Shown here: positions 52,344-60,660 of the stretch, piece by piece
How positions within the stretch are numbered: position 1 is the stretch's first letter
Layout: every line of letters begins with the position of its first letter
Source: GCA-002708315 sp963676635
GTDB lineage: Bacteria > Bacteroidota > Bacteroidia > Bacteroidales > F082
Assembly (NCBI GenBank): GCA_963676635.1
Contig: OY781105.1
Location: 186,001-250,000 of the forward strand
Reading direction: 5' to 3'
DNA length: 64,000 nucleotides
Notes under the pieces: model-generated
The model's input: only the letters and a program-made list of their open reading frames with translations
Database searches by the model: none
What the model was told of the DNA's origin: nothing
Program-made: the position numbers and the translations under genes

Positions 52344-52790
52344 TTATTCTTCAGTAATAATAATTTTTTCAATTCTATCACCTTGACGGATATCGTCAAT
52401 AACATCAACACCTTCATAAACCTTACCAAAGCAAGTATGATTGCGATCAAGGTGAGCAGTATTAGTTCTTGAGTGACAGATAAAGAACTGTGATCCTCCG
52501 GTATTGCGACCTGCATGAGCCATAGAAAGAACACCGCGGTCGTGATACTGATTATCGCCATCAAGTTCACAGTCGATTGTGTAGCCAGGACCACCCATTC
52601 CAGTACCATCAGGACAACCACCCTGAATTACAAAATCAGGGATAACACGGTGAAAGGTAAGTCCGTCGTAGAAACCTTTTTTCGATAAATCTACAAAGTT
52701 CTTTACAGTATTAGGAGCATCCTCTTCATAAAATTTAACTTTCATTACACCTTTTTCGGTGTGTATTTCTGCACTTTTCATAGTATTCAT
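52344..52790 (-). CDS. Peptidyl-prolyl cis-trans isomerase, cyclophilin type
   Basis: 148 residues (or 145 from the Met at 52781). Cyclophilin core: VKNFVDLSKKGFYDGLTFHRVIPDFVIQGGCPDGTGMGGPGY with the catalytic Arg in FHRV, then GVLSMAHAGRNTGGSQFFICHS and HLDRNHTCFGKVYEGVDVID. No signal peptide, so cytoplasmic. It isomerises X-Pro bonds during folding. Single-gene unit with its own -7 box. Confidence 0.92.
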   Translation of the reverse strand: MNTMKSAEIHTEKGVMKVKFYEEDAPNTVKNFVDLSKKGFYDGLTFHRVIPDFVIQGGCPDGTGMGGPGYTIDCELDGDNQYHDRGVLSMAHAGRNTGGSQFFICHSRTNTAHLDRNHTCFGKVYEGVDVIDDIRQGDRIEKIIITEE

Positions 52791-52804
52791 TTTTTAGTAA
52801 AAGG

Positions 52805-52812
52805 CAAAAATA
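52805..52812 (-). promoter_or_regulatory. -7 box for the cyclophilin gene
   Basis: Minus strand TATTTTTG matches TAnnTTTG, 15 bp before the first Met, so the leader is very short. Confidence 0.45.
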
Positions 52813-52934
52813 CAATCTTTATTGGTTATTAACATAATTCATGACGTGCGATTTTTGCGTGAATGATGGTTTCTCTTTCAAGAGTTATAAGTAAGAAACA
52901 TTAAGCTAATTTGCTAATCAGCAAAAGAAATACT

Positions 52935-52942
52935 TATATTTG
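52935..52942 (+). promoter_or_regulatory. Promoter for the histidine kinase
   Basis: TATATTTG matches the -7 consensus, and TTTG at 52910-52913 lies 21 bp upstream, a good spacing for the -33 box. This is the best-formed Bacteroidota promoter in the window. Confidence 0.6.
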
Positions 52943-52971
52943 TTATTCTTTAAAACTAATTGATTGTTTTA

Positions 52972-55464
52972 ATGATTATGATTAACGTAAGGACTAAGGT
53001 AGTTAGACAATTAATCAGATATATTCTGATTTTTTTATTATTTTATCCATTTATCGTTTTCTCCCGAAACAATATAACAGACAGTATAAAACAGAAAATT
53101 AGTACTTGCTCTGAACAAGAAAAAATATTATTGTTACAAGATTTATCAATTCATTACTCAAAAAGTTATATGGATAGTGCTTTATTTTTTGCGCAAGAGG
53201 CATATGCATTATCTCAAAAGCTTGCTGACGTAGAAAATGAAATCATATGCCTTAATCTGATTGGAGATTACTATGGTGTAGTGGGAAAGACCTACAATTC
53301 TGAAGAAACAATGCAATTGGCATTAAATCTTGCAAAACAAAGTAACGATCATTACGGACTGATTAACACATATATTAAGAGAGGAGAATATTATTCCGCC
53401 AGATATAATTATAATAATGAGCTGGAGATGCTTGATAGTGCGTGGTTTTTTGTAAACAAATACAATATTATAGAACAAACACCACTTGTGTTAAATTATA
53501 TTGGTAACTTATATTATAAAATCAAAGAATACTCACAGGCAAAGTATTATGCTGATCTTGTTTCACTTTTTCTTGATAAAATGCCGAATAGTGAAAACCG
53601 TATAAGTAACCTTATTTTGAAAGCAAGACTTTCGTTTGTTGACAAAGAATATAGTAAATCGTTGATGTATTTCAAACAGGCTTTGAAAACCAGTCAGCAA
53701 ATTGGGGATATGTATATGGAGCAAATGACATACCGACATATCGCTGGTTATTATATTGATGTTAATGATTACCCTGTAGCAGATAAGTACATTGATAGTG
53801 CTATTGTGATTTGTGAGAAGATGAATTACACTATACAGCAATCTACCTTATTAACATACAAGGCTCATATAGATTGGTTAAAGAGTGATTATAAGTCTAC
53901 TCTTGAGTACAACAAAAAGGCTTTAAGTTTGAGAAAAGAATCAAAGCATATATTTGCCATATGCTCCAGCTTATTCAATATTGGTGGTAATTATACCTTA
54001 TTGGGTGAATATGACTCAGCAAAGTACTATATTAATAAGGGACTTGAAATAGCAGCTTCGGAACACAATCATTCACAACTATCCAGAGGTTATGGAAAAC
54101 TCAGTGAGTTAAATGAAAAAATGGGTGATTATAAAGAGGCTTTAAAAAATAATAATCTCTATAATGCATATCTCGATTCTGTATTGTCTATTAAATCAAG
54201 TGAGAAGATACTGTTGTATAGCAATTTGTATCAATCAGAACGTGAGAAACGACTTCTTGAAAATTATGAGCTTGAAAGAAAAAATAAAAACATATTATTA
54301 CTTTCCTTATTTATTATTGTTGCAATTACTTTGATTTTGATGCTTTTCAGATTAAATTATATACGTAAAAAATCTGTTGCAGAAATTGTAAAACTTTCAA
54401 AGGTAATACAGACAACAAAACAGGCTGTGGCAATTATAGAAACAACCGGCAGATTGTTATATGTTAATAAGGGGTTGATTAATATGCTTGGGTATAATGA
54501 TTTTGATTATTTGCTGGAGAATGATATTTACCATTTTATGGGAGAGAATGAAAAACAAAGGATAAAAACAACTATACTGCCTGTTATGATTGAAAAGGGG
54601 GAATGGTTTGGCGAGATTGTACTGACAAAAAACGGAGGACGGTCTTTTGTCGCTGAGCTTACTGCTTCAATGATTAAGGAAAAAGGTAAAAATGATATGT
54701 TTGTTGTTCTTTTTAATGATATTTCAATCAGGAAAAAACAAGAATTAGAAATTCGTGAGTCGCGTGAAAGTTTAAGGAAAACGGTAAACACACAGGACAA
54801 AATGTTCTCCATAATAGCCCATGATCTTATAGGTCCTTTTAATTCTATTATTGGATTTTCAAAGATACTTTCCAAAGATTTTAATAAGTATTCTGATAAT
54901 GAACTGAAACGGTTTGCCGGAATAATTGAGATATCCACTAAAAGTATATTTGATTTATTGTCAAACCTGTTACACTGGTCGAGATCGCAACTTGGCAAGA
55001 TTGAAGTGATTAAAGAGAAAACAAACGTGATGTCTGTTGTAAAAGAAAATATTGGAATCTACGATCAAACGCTCTTGAAAAAAGATATAAAAGTTATTGA
55101 TAACATAAGTGAAGACTTAGAAGTAATGGTTGATGCATCAACATTTAGTATTGTTATCAGAAATCTTATTTCCAATGCTATAAAATTCACAAAAAGCGGT
55201 GGTGAAATTACCATAACAGCTATTAAAGAAGCAGGAAGCAGTATTATTAAAGTAGCTGATACAGGTGTTGGAATGGAGAAAGAAAAGGTAGATGCTCTTT
55301 TTAAGAATACCTTCAATGAATCACAACCCGGAACTGATAATGAAAAAGGTACAGGACTCGGTCTTTCACTTTGTTATGAGCTTGTTAACTTAAATGGCGG
55401 AACGCTGGAAGTTGATAGTGAAGTGGGTAAGGGGACAGTGTTTACTATTAAACTGAAAGATTAA
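52972..55464 (+). CDS. TPR-PAS sensor histidine kinase
   Basis: About 830 residues from the ATG at 52972 (a TTG at 52960 and an ATG at 52978 are also open). An N-terminal helix or signal (LIRYILIFLLFYPFIVFS) leads into ~400 periplasmic residues of TPR repeats. One membrane helix (ILLLSLFIIVAITLILMLF, ~440), a PAS domain (QAVAIIETTGRLLYVNKGLINMLGY) and a HisKA H-box FSIIAHDLIGPFNSIIGF follow, with His617 as phosphoacceptor. The HATPase domain keeps N (NLISNAIKFTKSGG), G1 (VADTGVGM) and G2 (GTGLGLSL) boxes. No receiver or output domain, and no partner regulator next to it, so it signals to an unlinked regulator. Confidence 0.9.
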   Translation: MIMINVRTKVVRQLIRYILIFLLFYPFIVFSRNNITDSIKQKISTCSEQEKILLLQDLSIHYSKSYMDSALFFAQEAYALSQKLADVENEIICLNLIGDYYGVVGKTYNSEETMQLALNLAKQSNDHYGLINTYIKRGEYYSARYNYNNELEMLDSAWFFVNKYNIIEQTPLVLNYIGNLYYKIKEYSQAKYYADLVSLFLDKMPNSENRISNLILKARLSFVDKEYSKSLMYFKQALKTSQQIGDMYMEQMTYRHIAGYYIDVNDYPVADKYIDSAIVICEKMNYTIQQSTLLTYKAHIDWLKSDYKSTLEYNKKALSLRKESKHIFAICSSLFNIGGNYTLLGEYDSAKYYINKGLEIAASEHNHSQLSRGYGKLSELNEKMGDYKEALKNNNLYNAYLDSVLSIKSSEKILLYSNLYQSEREKRLLENYELERKNKNILLLSLFIIVAITLILMLFRLNYIRKKSVAEIVKLSKVIQTTKQAVAIIETTGRLLYVNKGLINMLGYNDFDYLLENDIYHFMGENEKQRIKTTILPVMIEKGEWFGEIVLTKNGGRSFVAELTASMIKEKGKNDMFVVLFNDISIRKKQELEIRESRESLRKTVNTQDKMFSIIAHDLIGPFNSIIGFSKILSKDFNKYSDNELKRFAGIIEISTKSIFDLLSNLLHWSRSQLGKIEVIKEKTNVMSVVKENIGIYDQTLLKKDIKVIDNISEDLEVMVDASTFSIVIRNLISNAIKFTKSGGEITITAIKEAGSSIIKVADTGVGMEKEKVDALFKNTFNESQPGTDNEKGTGLGLSLCYELVNLNGGTLEVDSEVGKGTVFTIKLKD

Positions 55465-55617
55465 ACATCTGTTAGTAAGATACTACATAGTTCTTCATAA
55501 TATTCAATAATGAAAAACATTATATCCTGCTCAGGAAAGTAACCAACTTCTATCTAAGCAATATATACCAATTATAACTTCAATTATCTCCTGTTTCATG
55601 TTCACTAATTAGTATTC

Positions 55618-55771
55618 TGATGCGCATCATAAACAATTCTGATGCGCATCAGAAACAATCCTGATGCGCATCAGAAGTTTAATTACACAGCAGGAAATGA
55701 CTGATTACACAGCAGGAAATGACTGATTGCACAGCAGGAAATGAATAATGATACAAAAGGAAATAAGGGCT
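55618..55771. repeat. 22-bp phased palindrome array 4
   Basis: Seven consecutive units of exactly 22 bp. The first three carry the perfect 12-bp palindrome TGATGCGCATCA (55618, 55640, 55662). The next three read TACACAGCAGGAAATGACTG or a close variant (55684, 55706, 55728). The seventh is degenerate (ATACAAAAGGAAAT). The unit type switches midway without losing phase. It lies between the histidine kinase and tRNA-Ser. Confidence 0.8.
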
Positions 55772-55834
55772 TACAGAAGTGTTGATATCCACTCAAAAAA
55801 AAGAAACCCACAGTATATTGTGAGCTTCCTTTTG

Positions 55835-55919
55835 CGGAGAAAGAGGGATTCGAACCCCCGGATCCGTGAAGATCAACGGTTTTCAAGACCGCCGCATTCG
55901 ACCACTCTGCCATTTCTCC
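55835..55919 (-). tRNA. tRNA-Ser (TGA anticodon)
   Basis: 85 nt, long variable arm as expected for serine. The acceptor GGAGAAA (55919-55913) pairs with TTTCTCC (to 55836), discriminator G at 55835. Anticodon loop CTTGAAA gives TGA, and the T arm contains GGTTCGAATCC. CCA is not encoded. It decodes UCN serine codons. Protein ORFs drawn across it are shadows. Confidence 0.95.
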
Positions 55920-55924
55920 GGGGG

Positions 55925-55932
55925 CAAAAGTA
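55925..55932 (-). promoter_or_regulatory. -7 box for tRNA-Ser
   Basis: Minus strand TACTTTTG matches TAnnTTTG, five bases before the mature 5' end, consistent with transcription starting at or next to it. From 55933 to 56216 I see AT-rich spacer only. Confidence 0.5.
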
Positions 55933-56216
55933 ATATTTTTTGCTTTTTTAGAAACTTTTTCATGAAAATTTTTTGATAAATTTGTAAGTACTTGATATAA
56001 AGAAAGGTGTAACTGGGATAGGTGTGGAAATTGGCTGCTTATTTCAATTGTTGTTAATCTGGGACTGATAAAAAGCGTAGAATTCTTCCGGTTTTTGAAG
56101 ATTATCTACGTTTTGCTATATAAAATTGGTCCGATCATGTTTGTGTATTGCTGAGGTGTTAGTACTAGTTTGAATATGTAGTTATAATTATGTTTTACTT
56201 TTGTAATGCCGATTGA

Positions 56217-56645
56217 CTAAAATTGTACTAAACTGCTGCTGTCAATTACATAATCACTAATAGTTGATTCTGCTTCAAAATAGAAGTCTTCTTCCATAGC
56301 TGTGTTGAACAAAGCCTTTTCATAGTTTTTCAGAGTTGAGAAAGGAATATCGTCAACATATTCTTCTTCTTCAAAACTAAAATCCTTTGATACTGCTTTA
56401 TTAAAGTTAACTTCTTCTACCATTTCTGCTGTTTCAAAAGGAATGTCATTTATATATCCTTCTTCTTCAAAAGCAAACTCTGCCACTGAATTAGTATGCA
56501 TAATTTCATTAAAGATAGCTTCTGTATCAAAAGGAATGTCGTTTACATATGCTTCTTCTTCAAAATTTATTTCTCCTGCAAAGGAATTAAATGAAGTTGC
56601 TATCAGGAGTGTTGCTGCGATAATTACTGTATTTATTGATTTCAT
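56217..56645 (-). CDS. Small exported protein with FEEExYxxDIPF repeats
   Basis: 142 residues. Signal peptide MKSINTVIIAATLLIATSFNSFAG, then three and a half copies of a ~35-residue unit: INFEEEAYVNDIPFDT, FAFEEEGYINDIPFET, FSFEEEEYVDDIPFST, and a decayed FYFEAESTISDYVIDS. Each unit ends with an amphipathic stretch (FNEIMHT, FNKAVSK, FNTAMEE). Strongly acidic. I do not know a function. It is a single gene with its own -7 box, next to tRNA-Ser, and is probably periplasmic or secreted. Confidence 0.75.
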   Translation of the reverse strand: MKSINTVIIAATLLIATSFNSFAGEINFEEEAYVNDIPFDTEAIFNEIMHTNSVAEFAFEEEGYINDIPFETAEMVEEVNFNKAVSKDFSFEEEEYVDDIPFSTLKNYEKALFNTAMEEDFYFEAESTISDYVIDSSSLVQF

Positions 56646-56671
56646 CGTTTTATGTTTTAATATTTATGAAG

Positions 56672-56679
56672 CAAAAATA
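56672..56679 (-). promoter_or_regulatory. -7 box for the FEEE-repeat protein
   Basis: Minus strand TATTTTTG matches TAnnTTTG, 27 bp before the ATG. Confidence 0.45.
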
Positions 56680-56793
56680 CATCGGTAATCATCTGTAGTA
56701 AACTACTTTTCGGTGAATGGAGACCGTTATTCGGTAAGTTGAAGAAAAAATGCAATGATTATTTTGTGATAGAATCAAATTTCGGTCAAATGA

Positions 56794-58245
56794 CTATCTG
56801 ATTAGGGTAACGATACCTTTTATTTGATCTGCTTTCGACAGATAGCAGTTTGAAAGCTGGTAGTTTATATAATATATATAGGTGTCGGCAGGCACAAATT
56901 CACCATGACAAGTTCCGTCCCATTCAATATCAGGCAAGGAGCATTCATAAATTTTTTGTCCCCATCTGTTAAAGATATTGAGAGTATAATTTTCCAGATC
57001 ACTGATATTACCAACAGGTCCGAAAGTGTCATTTCTCCCATCACCATTGGGAGTGAAAGCATTTGGCAGAAATATATTAGATGCAATTTCTTCCACACTA
57101 ATGAGAATAGTGTCACTACCGATGCACCCATTTTTGTCTGCTTCAACCCAAATTGTTGAGTCTTTATTCAGATTAACAACTTCTAATATTTGATTTTTAT
57201 AGCCGTTTGACCAAATATATGATGCACCCGGATTTCCTGCATCCAGAGTAATAACAGAACAGGCAGGGATAAGAGTGTCATTGCCAAGCTCAACAACAGG
57301 ATCAGGTTTTACGTTTATTGTTTGAATAACTGAGTCAATACAATTATTGCCTTTATCAACAACCAGCAGAACATCATAGCTGCCACTGGACGAATACGAG
57401 TGTGATGGTATTATCTCAGAACCAGTGGTGCCATCACCAAAAAACCATGTAAGAGATGAAACAAAAGGAGCCAGACTTGTACAAGCAGGATCGTAAGGAT
57501 AGAATGTGATATCTTCATTAGTACAAACACTGCTTTCTGATGGATAGAATTCCACATATTCTTCATACACAAAGTCACGGAATCTGATATCAGGTTGGGA
57601 TGAAGTACAGAATCCGAATTTACCTTCACCAAAGCATCCTGTTTGTTCAAAGATTAATACACTATCAATGGAAATTGAAAAGTAATGTGAGGTATATATA
57701 AGTTCAATTGTGTATTCCACATTGGGTTCCCATCCAAGTGTTGGCCCGTATTTAGTATCTATTATATCCCTTGTGGGTGGGTTTTGATTGTCGTAATAGA
57801 AATATGCCATTTGGGTACCACGATCGATATAACCATTATAATGAGCTAACCGGAATCCTTTCCGCTCATCGTTGTCGTCAAAGCCCCCTTTCCAGTCGAA
57901 CAGATAGAATTTAAATGTATTGTCTTCAGCTATGGTAGTTGGTTGGTGGTAGTCGAACACAATACCCATAAAATCATCATCCTTATCAGTGAATGCAGAC
58001 ATTTTACCGGTTATGCGAACATTATTAATATCCATTGGAGTGACAAGGAAAGTAGGAGGGACAGATTGGCCTGTTTGGGTTGCTTCAGTAGAGCTTATGA
58101 TATTCCACTGGCCCTGGGTTGCCCCGTATTGATGAAAAGTGTTAAGGTTAAATTCGGTTTCGCATGATTGTGAAAACAAACCATAAGGAAATATCAGAAA
58201 GATGAAATAAATAGTGGTAGCGGCTGTTTTTATGTATATTTTCAT
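56794..58245 (-). CDS. Secreted PKD-domain protein with gliding-motility (type B) T9SS tail
   Basis: 483 residues. After the signal peptide comes a beta-sandwich of ~200 residues (WNIISSTEATQ, DKDDDFMGIVFDYH, FRLAHYNGYIDRGTQMAY), like the thrombospondin C-terminal/lectin fold. A PKD domain (SLTWFFGDGTTGSEIIPSHSY) and a second beta domain (LDAGNPGASYIWSNG) follow. The end is the gliding-motility-associated C-terminal domain: IFLPNAFTPNGDGRNDTF, LNIFNRWGQKIYE, WDGTCHGEFVPADTYIYYI. Proteins with this tail leave by T9SS and attach to the surface. Likely an adhesin. Unlike the other cargo here, it uses the type B tail. Confidence 0.85.
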   Translation of the reverse strand: MKIYIKTAATTIYFIFLIFPYGLFSQSCETEFNLNTFHQYGATQGQWNIISSTEATQTGQSVPPTFLVTPMDINNVRITGKMSAFTDKDDDFMGIVFDYHQPTTIAEDNTFKFYLFDWKGGFDDNDERKGFRLAHYNGYIDRGTQMAYFYYDNQNPPTRDIIDTKYGPTLGWEPNVEYTIELIYTSHYFSISIDSVLIFEQTGCFGEGKFGFCTSSQPDIRFRDFVYEEYVEFYPSESSVCTNEDITFYPYDPACTSLAPFVSSLTWFFGDGTTGSEIIPSHSYSSSGSYDVLLVVDKGNNCIDSVIQTINVKPDPVVELGNDTLIPACSVITLDAGNPGASYIWSNGYKNQILEVVNLNKDSTIWVEADKNGCIGSDTILISVEEIASNIFLPNAFTPNGDGRNDTFGPVGNISDLENYTLNIFNRWGQKIYECSLPDIEWDGTCHGEFVPADTYIYYINYQLSNCYLSKADQIKGIVTLIR

Positions 58246-58443
58246 GCCAGATAGTTGTTTTTAATCAGACGAAAAACAATTATTATTGGTTGTTTAATCG
58301 CATTATTGAATGCCAATTATTCTTTACCCTCATTAATTCTCCTGAAACAGGTTATAAAATTATAAAATATTTATTCAATAACTATGTAAAGAGATTTAAT
58401 TACCCTAATTTTACGCTTTTTTCAATGACAAGGTGAAAAGCTT

Positions 58444-59799
58444 ATGCGTATTCATTTTATAGCAATAGGAGGGAGTGCGATGCACAATCTTGCCATAGCA
58501 CTCCGACAAAACGGGCATATAGTATCAGGTTCTGATGATGAGATATTTGAGCCATCGAAGAGCAGACTAAAAGAATGGGATCTGTTGCCTGAAAGTTATG
58601 GATGGTATCCTGACAAAGTAACCAGCAATATTGATGCTATAATTCTGGGAATGCATGCACGTATTGATAATCCTGAGTTAATGAAGGCTGAAGAATTGGG
58701 GATAAAGATTTATTCTTATCCGGAATTTCTCTATGAGCACTCAAAGAACAAAAAGCGCATTGTTATTGGTGGGAGTCATGGTAAAACAACTATTACAGCT
58801 ATTGTAATGCATGTTCTGCGTAAGCTTGGCTATGATTTTGATTATCTGGTAGGCTCTAAAATAAAGAACTTTGATGTTATGGTGCGACTAAGTAATGATG
58901 CACCGGCAATGATATTTGAAGGAGATGAGTATCTGAGTTCACCCATTGATCGCCGTCCTAAATTCCATTGGTATCGTCCACATATAGCACTCCTTAGCGG
59001 GATAGCATGGGATCATATTAATGTTTTCCCCACCGAGGAGACATACATTGATCAGTTTAGAATATTTATTGATACAATTGAACCCGGCGGAGTGCTTACC
59101 TGGTGCGCTGAGGATAAGAAACTGTCAGAGTTAACAGGGAAAAGAAACGATATTGAGTATATACCTTATAATATACCCGATTACAAAGTTGTTGATGGCA
59201 TAAATGAAATATCCTATAACGGACAAGTAACAAAGCTTTCTGTATTTGGCAGACATAATATGCTGAATATTGAAGGAGCAAGAATTGTTTGTGAGAAGAT
59301 GGGTATTGCTTCTTCGGACTTCTTTAAAGCAGTATCATCATTTGAAGGTACATCCAACCGACTGGAGCTGATGGGAGATAATGGCCATTCAAAAGTGTAC
59401 AGAGATTTTGCACATGCTCCTTCAAAGGTAGTAGCCACTGTTGATGCCGTAGCTGAGCAATATCCTGACAAGGAAGTTGTTGCTTGTTTGGAACTGCATA
59501 CTTTTTCAAGTCTTAATAAGGATTTCCTGAATAATTACAAGTCTACACTTAACAGTGCCGACAAAGCAATAGTATATTACAATCCGCATGCGCTTAAGAT
59601 GAAACGTTTACCAGAGCTTGATCCTTTGCTTGTTAAAGAATCATTTGGTAATAGTAGGATAGAAGTTTACAGTGATTCTTCAAAGTTGTTAAACAGACTA
59701 AAAGAGATAAAAACAGATAAAACGGTATTACTAATGATGAGTTCCGGGAACTTTGATAATCTGAATATTGCAGAACTGGCAAAATTTATTATTGAATAA
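58444..59799 (+). CDS. mpl: Mpl-type Mur ligase (UDP-MurNAc:L-Ala-gamma-D-Glu-mDAP ligase)
   Basis: 451 residues, the usual Mpl length. N-terminal Rossmann domain IHFIAIGGSAMHNLAIALRQNGHIVSGSDDEI; the ATP loop VIGGSHGKTTITAIVMH (~107-118); FEGDEYLSSPIDRRPKFHWYRP; and the ligase C-terminal domain with YRDFAHAPSKV. In peptidoglycan recycling it joins the salvaged tripeptide directly to UDP-MurNAc. The SPIDRR and YRDFAHAPSKV features favour Mpl over MurC. Its stop overlaps the next start (TAATG). Confidence 0.88.
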   Translation: MRIHFIAIGGSAMHNLAIALRQNGHIVSGSDDEIFEPSKSRLKEWDLLPESYGWYPDKVTSNIDAIILGMHARIDNPELMKAEELGIKIYSYPEFLYEHSKNKKRIVIGGSHGKTTITAIVMHVLRKLGYDFDYLVGSKIKNFDVMVRLSNDAPAMIFEGDEYLSSPIDRRPKFHWYRPHIALLSGIAWDHINVFPTEETYIDQFRIFIDTIEPGGVLTWCAEDKKLSELTGKRNDIEYIPYNIPDYKVVDGINEISYNGQVTKLSVFGRHNMLNIEGARIVCEKMGIASSDFFKAVSSFEGTSNRLELMGDNGHSKVYRDFAHAPSKVVATVDAVAEQYPDKEVVACLELHTFSSLNKDFLNNYKSTLNSADKAIVYYNPHALKMKRLPELDPLLVKESFGNSRIEVYSDSSKLLNRLKEIKTDKTVLLMMSSGNFDNLNIAELAKFIIE

Positions 59800-60635
59800 T
59801 GAAGATATATTCAAAACAAATATTAGTTGTTCTTATAAGCCTATTCTGTATATCAGTAACAGCACAGGTGAAAATAGATTCATCATACCTTGACAGATTC
59901 CCGACATTAATAGGGAGTATATGCTTTGAAACAGACAGTACCGATGTATGGGGAGGAGAGATACCAGCGGGGAGTAGTAGTGAGTATCGTATAAAAATTA
60001 AGAATGTAGGTAACTACCCGGTGTCATTCACCAATGGAAAATCTAATAATTTCATATCCTTAATTTTTGAGCCAGCATTTCTTAATCCATTGGATGAAGG
60101 AGTATGTGTTGTTAGTTTTGAGTCACTGGTAAGTATAGATACAGGAGAGCTCATTACAGAGATAGCAATAACCAGCGACGATAAGAAAAACCCCTACAAA
60201 TTCCTTAATCTGCATAACACCATATTACCAGCAGTGGAAACAGATCCTATGCTAATAATGGATTCAGTCCCAAATATAATATTCGACCATTACAATTATG
60301 ATTTTGGTCATCAAAAGCGCGGACAGCGTTTTTATCATACGTACGTCATCACCAACAGAGGCAAGGAACCACTGTTAATATCCAATATAGTAGTACCACC
60401 AGGGATAGAAGTTATAGATTATCCTGTTGGAGAGATATTGCCCGGAGAGAAGATAATATTACGAATAAGAGTAAACACCCGCGGACGAGTGGGCGTACAG
60501 CATTACATAGTATCAGTATATTCGAACGATCCGTCAGATCCGGTAGTGATGCTTGGCTTACACGGATCAGTAAAGGTATTGCCGGGGCATAAAAAAACCT
60601 CTGTTCAGTGCAGTGGCAGCAAACAGAGGTTATAG
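59799..60635 (+). CDS. Secreted DUF1573/choice-of-anchor-like protein
   Basis: 278 residues. Signal peptide (QILVVLISLFCISVTAQ), then two Ig-like domains of the DUF1573/HYDIN type: AGSSSEYRIKIKNVGNYPVSFTNGKSN (~55-120) and FDHYNYDFGHQKRGQRFYHTYVITNRGKEPLLISNIVVPPG (~165-265), with PGEKIILRIRVNTRGRVGVQHYIVSVYSNDP. The SCGCT hallmark is replaced by VVPPG. The last ~15 codons (KKTSVQCSGSKQRL) are encoded by the hairpin that forms the rho-gene terminator on the other strand, so the C-terminus may have been extended into it. Coupled to mpl by overlap. Confidence 0.75.
   Translation: MKIYSKQILVVLISLFCISVTAQVKIDSSYLDRFPTLIGSICFETDSTDVWGGEIPAGSSSEYRIKIKNVGNYPVSFTNGKSNNFISLIFEPAFLNPLDEGVCVVSFESLVSIDTGELITEIAITSDDKKNPYKFLNLHNTILPAVETDPMLIMDSVPNIIFDHYNYDFGHQKRGQRFYHTYVITNRGKEPLLISNIVVPPGIEVIDYPVGEILPGEKIILRIRVNTRGRVGVQHYIVSVYSNDPSDPVVMLGLHGSVKVLPGHKKTSVQCSGSKQRL
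60591..60631 (-). terminator. Intrinsic terminator for the rho gene
   Basis: Minus strand AACCTCTGTT (60631-60622) pairs perfectly with AACAGAGGTT (60605-60596), with a loop of 16 bases, followed by seven T residues (60597-60591). It lies 30 bp after the rho stop and inside the last codons of the opposite-strand gene. Confidence 0.8.
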
Positions 60636-60660
60636 TAGATTTTATACAGAATAGTAATCC

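Noticed and set aside
55683..55933. ORFs across tRNA-Ser in both strands
   Set aside because: They translate the tRNA gene and the 22-bp repeats.
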